In this document: piece after piece, positions 6,171 to 6,291 of the stretch | How the letters are laid out: each line of letters opens with the position of its first letter | Numbering within the stretch: position 1 is the first letter of the stretch | NCBI GenBank assembly: GCA_047639615.1 | Contig: JBLIOL010000311.1 | Coordinates: 1-6,291, forward strand | DNA: 6,291 nt | Direction of reading: 5' to 3' | Origin: CAYWNK01 sp047639615 | GTDB taxonomy: Bacteria; Planctomycetota; UBA1135; GCA-002686595 | The notes under the pieces: generated by a model | The model's database searches: none | Seen by the model: only the letters and a program-made list of their open reading frames with translations | What the model was told of the DNA's origin: nothing | Made by a program: the position numbers and the translations under genes

Positions 6171-6291
6171 TTAGCGAAGCATGGGCCGAGCGATTACGCC
6201 GACCTCATCACCGAGGTTGATTCGTACGACAGTGCGCTCACAGAAGCCCTCCGGCAGGGCCCACTTCGCAATCTTGCTCGCGTGAGAGTTG
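6171..6291 (-). CDS. C-terminal end of an unidentified gene (partial)
   Basis: A minus-strand frame enters from the right edge and ends at TAA (6171-6173), giving 39 residues: HASKIAKWALPEGF, then CERTVVRINLGDEVGVIARP and MLR. Codon use is GC-rich at third positions and the composition is protein-like, so this looks like a real C-terminus. I do not recognise the family. The gene lies upstream of the M61-like gene on the same strand, with about 56 bp between its stop and the signal-peptide codons of that gene, so the two may form an operon. Confidence 0.6.
   Translation of the reverse strand, partial: NSHASKIAKWALPEGFCERTVVRINLGDEVGVIARPMLR

Noticed and set aside
1..6291. CRISPR arrays, tRNA, rRNA and phage defence genes
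   Set aside because: No regularly spaced direct repeats, cloverleaf-like segments, rRNA signatures or recognisable defence proteins were seen by eye.

Overview
The window is GC-rich bacterial DNA with gene starts that lack obvious Shine-Dalgarno sequences. It carries a Hanks-type Ser/Thr kinase, a small lipoprotein, a divergent NodU-type carbamoyltransferase and several large secreted- or repeat-type proteins. This mix suggests a planctomycete-like or other environmental Gram-negative bacterium. No rRNA, tRNA or marker gene is present to confirm that.

Layout. (1) The minus strand from the left edge to about 776 is one open frame running off the window; it looks like a beta-propeller-type protein. 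(2) Bases 777-1009 are a divergent intergenic region. (3) 1010-3528 is a tight two-gene plus-strand operon: a ferritin-like four-helix diiron protein with a C-terminal hydrophobic tail, then a NodU/TobZ-type carbamoyltransferase homologue. Their stop and start codons overlap (TAATG). (4) 3526-3857 is a repeat-rich intergenic region: a 165-bp MITE-like imperfect palindrome bounded by TA, whose left end supplies the carbamoyltransferase stop codon, then a separate 42-nt near-perfect palindrome and a possible promoter. (5) 3858-4934 encodes a soluble Ser/Thr protein kinase. (6) 5015-5404 encodes a small lipoprotein. (7) On the minus strand, converging with zero spacing, is an M61-peptidase N-terminal-domain-like gene (5405 to about 6114) with a frameshift and apparently no start codon for its signal peptide. 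(8) The right edge holds the last 39 codons of another minus-strand gene.

The most unusual element is the operon. The carbamoyltransferase homologue keeps its Kae1-like metal-binding residues. It has lost most signature residues of the YrdC-like half that makes carbamoyl-adenylate in known relatives, and gained a cluster of histidines there. Its coupled partner is a putative membrane-tethered diiron protein whose tail resembles the small SxtJ-type membrane proteins found in carbamoyltransferase operons. Together they could form a repurposed metal-dependent system rather than a standard O-carbamoylation module. That functional idea is inference; the residue changes and gene coupling are visible in the sequence.
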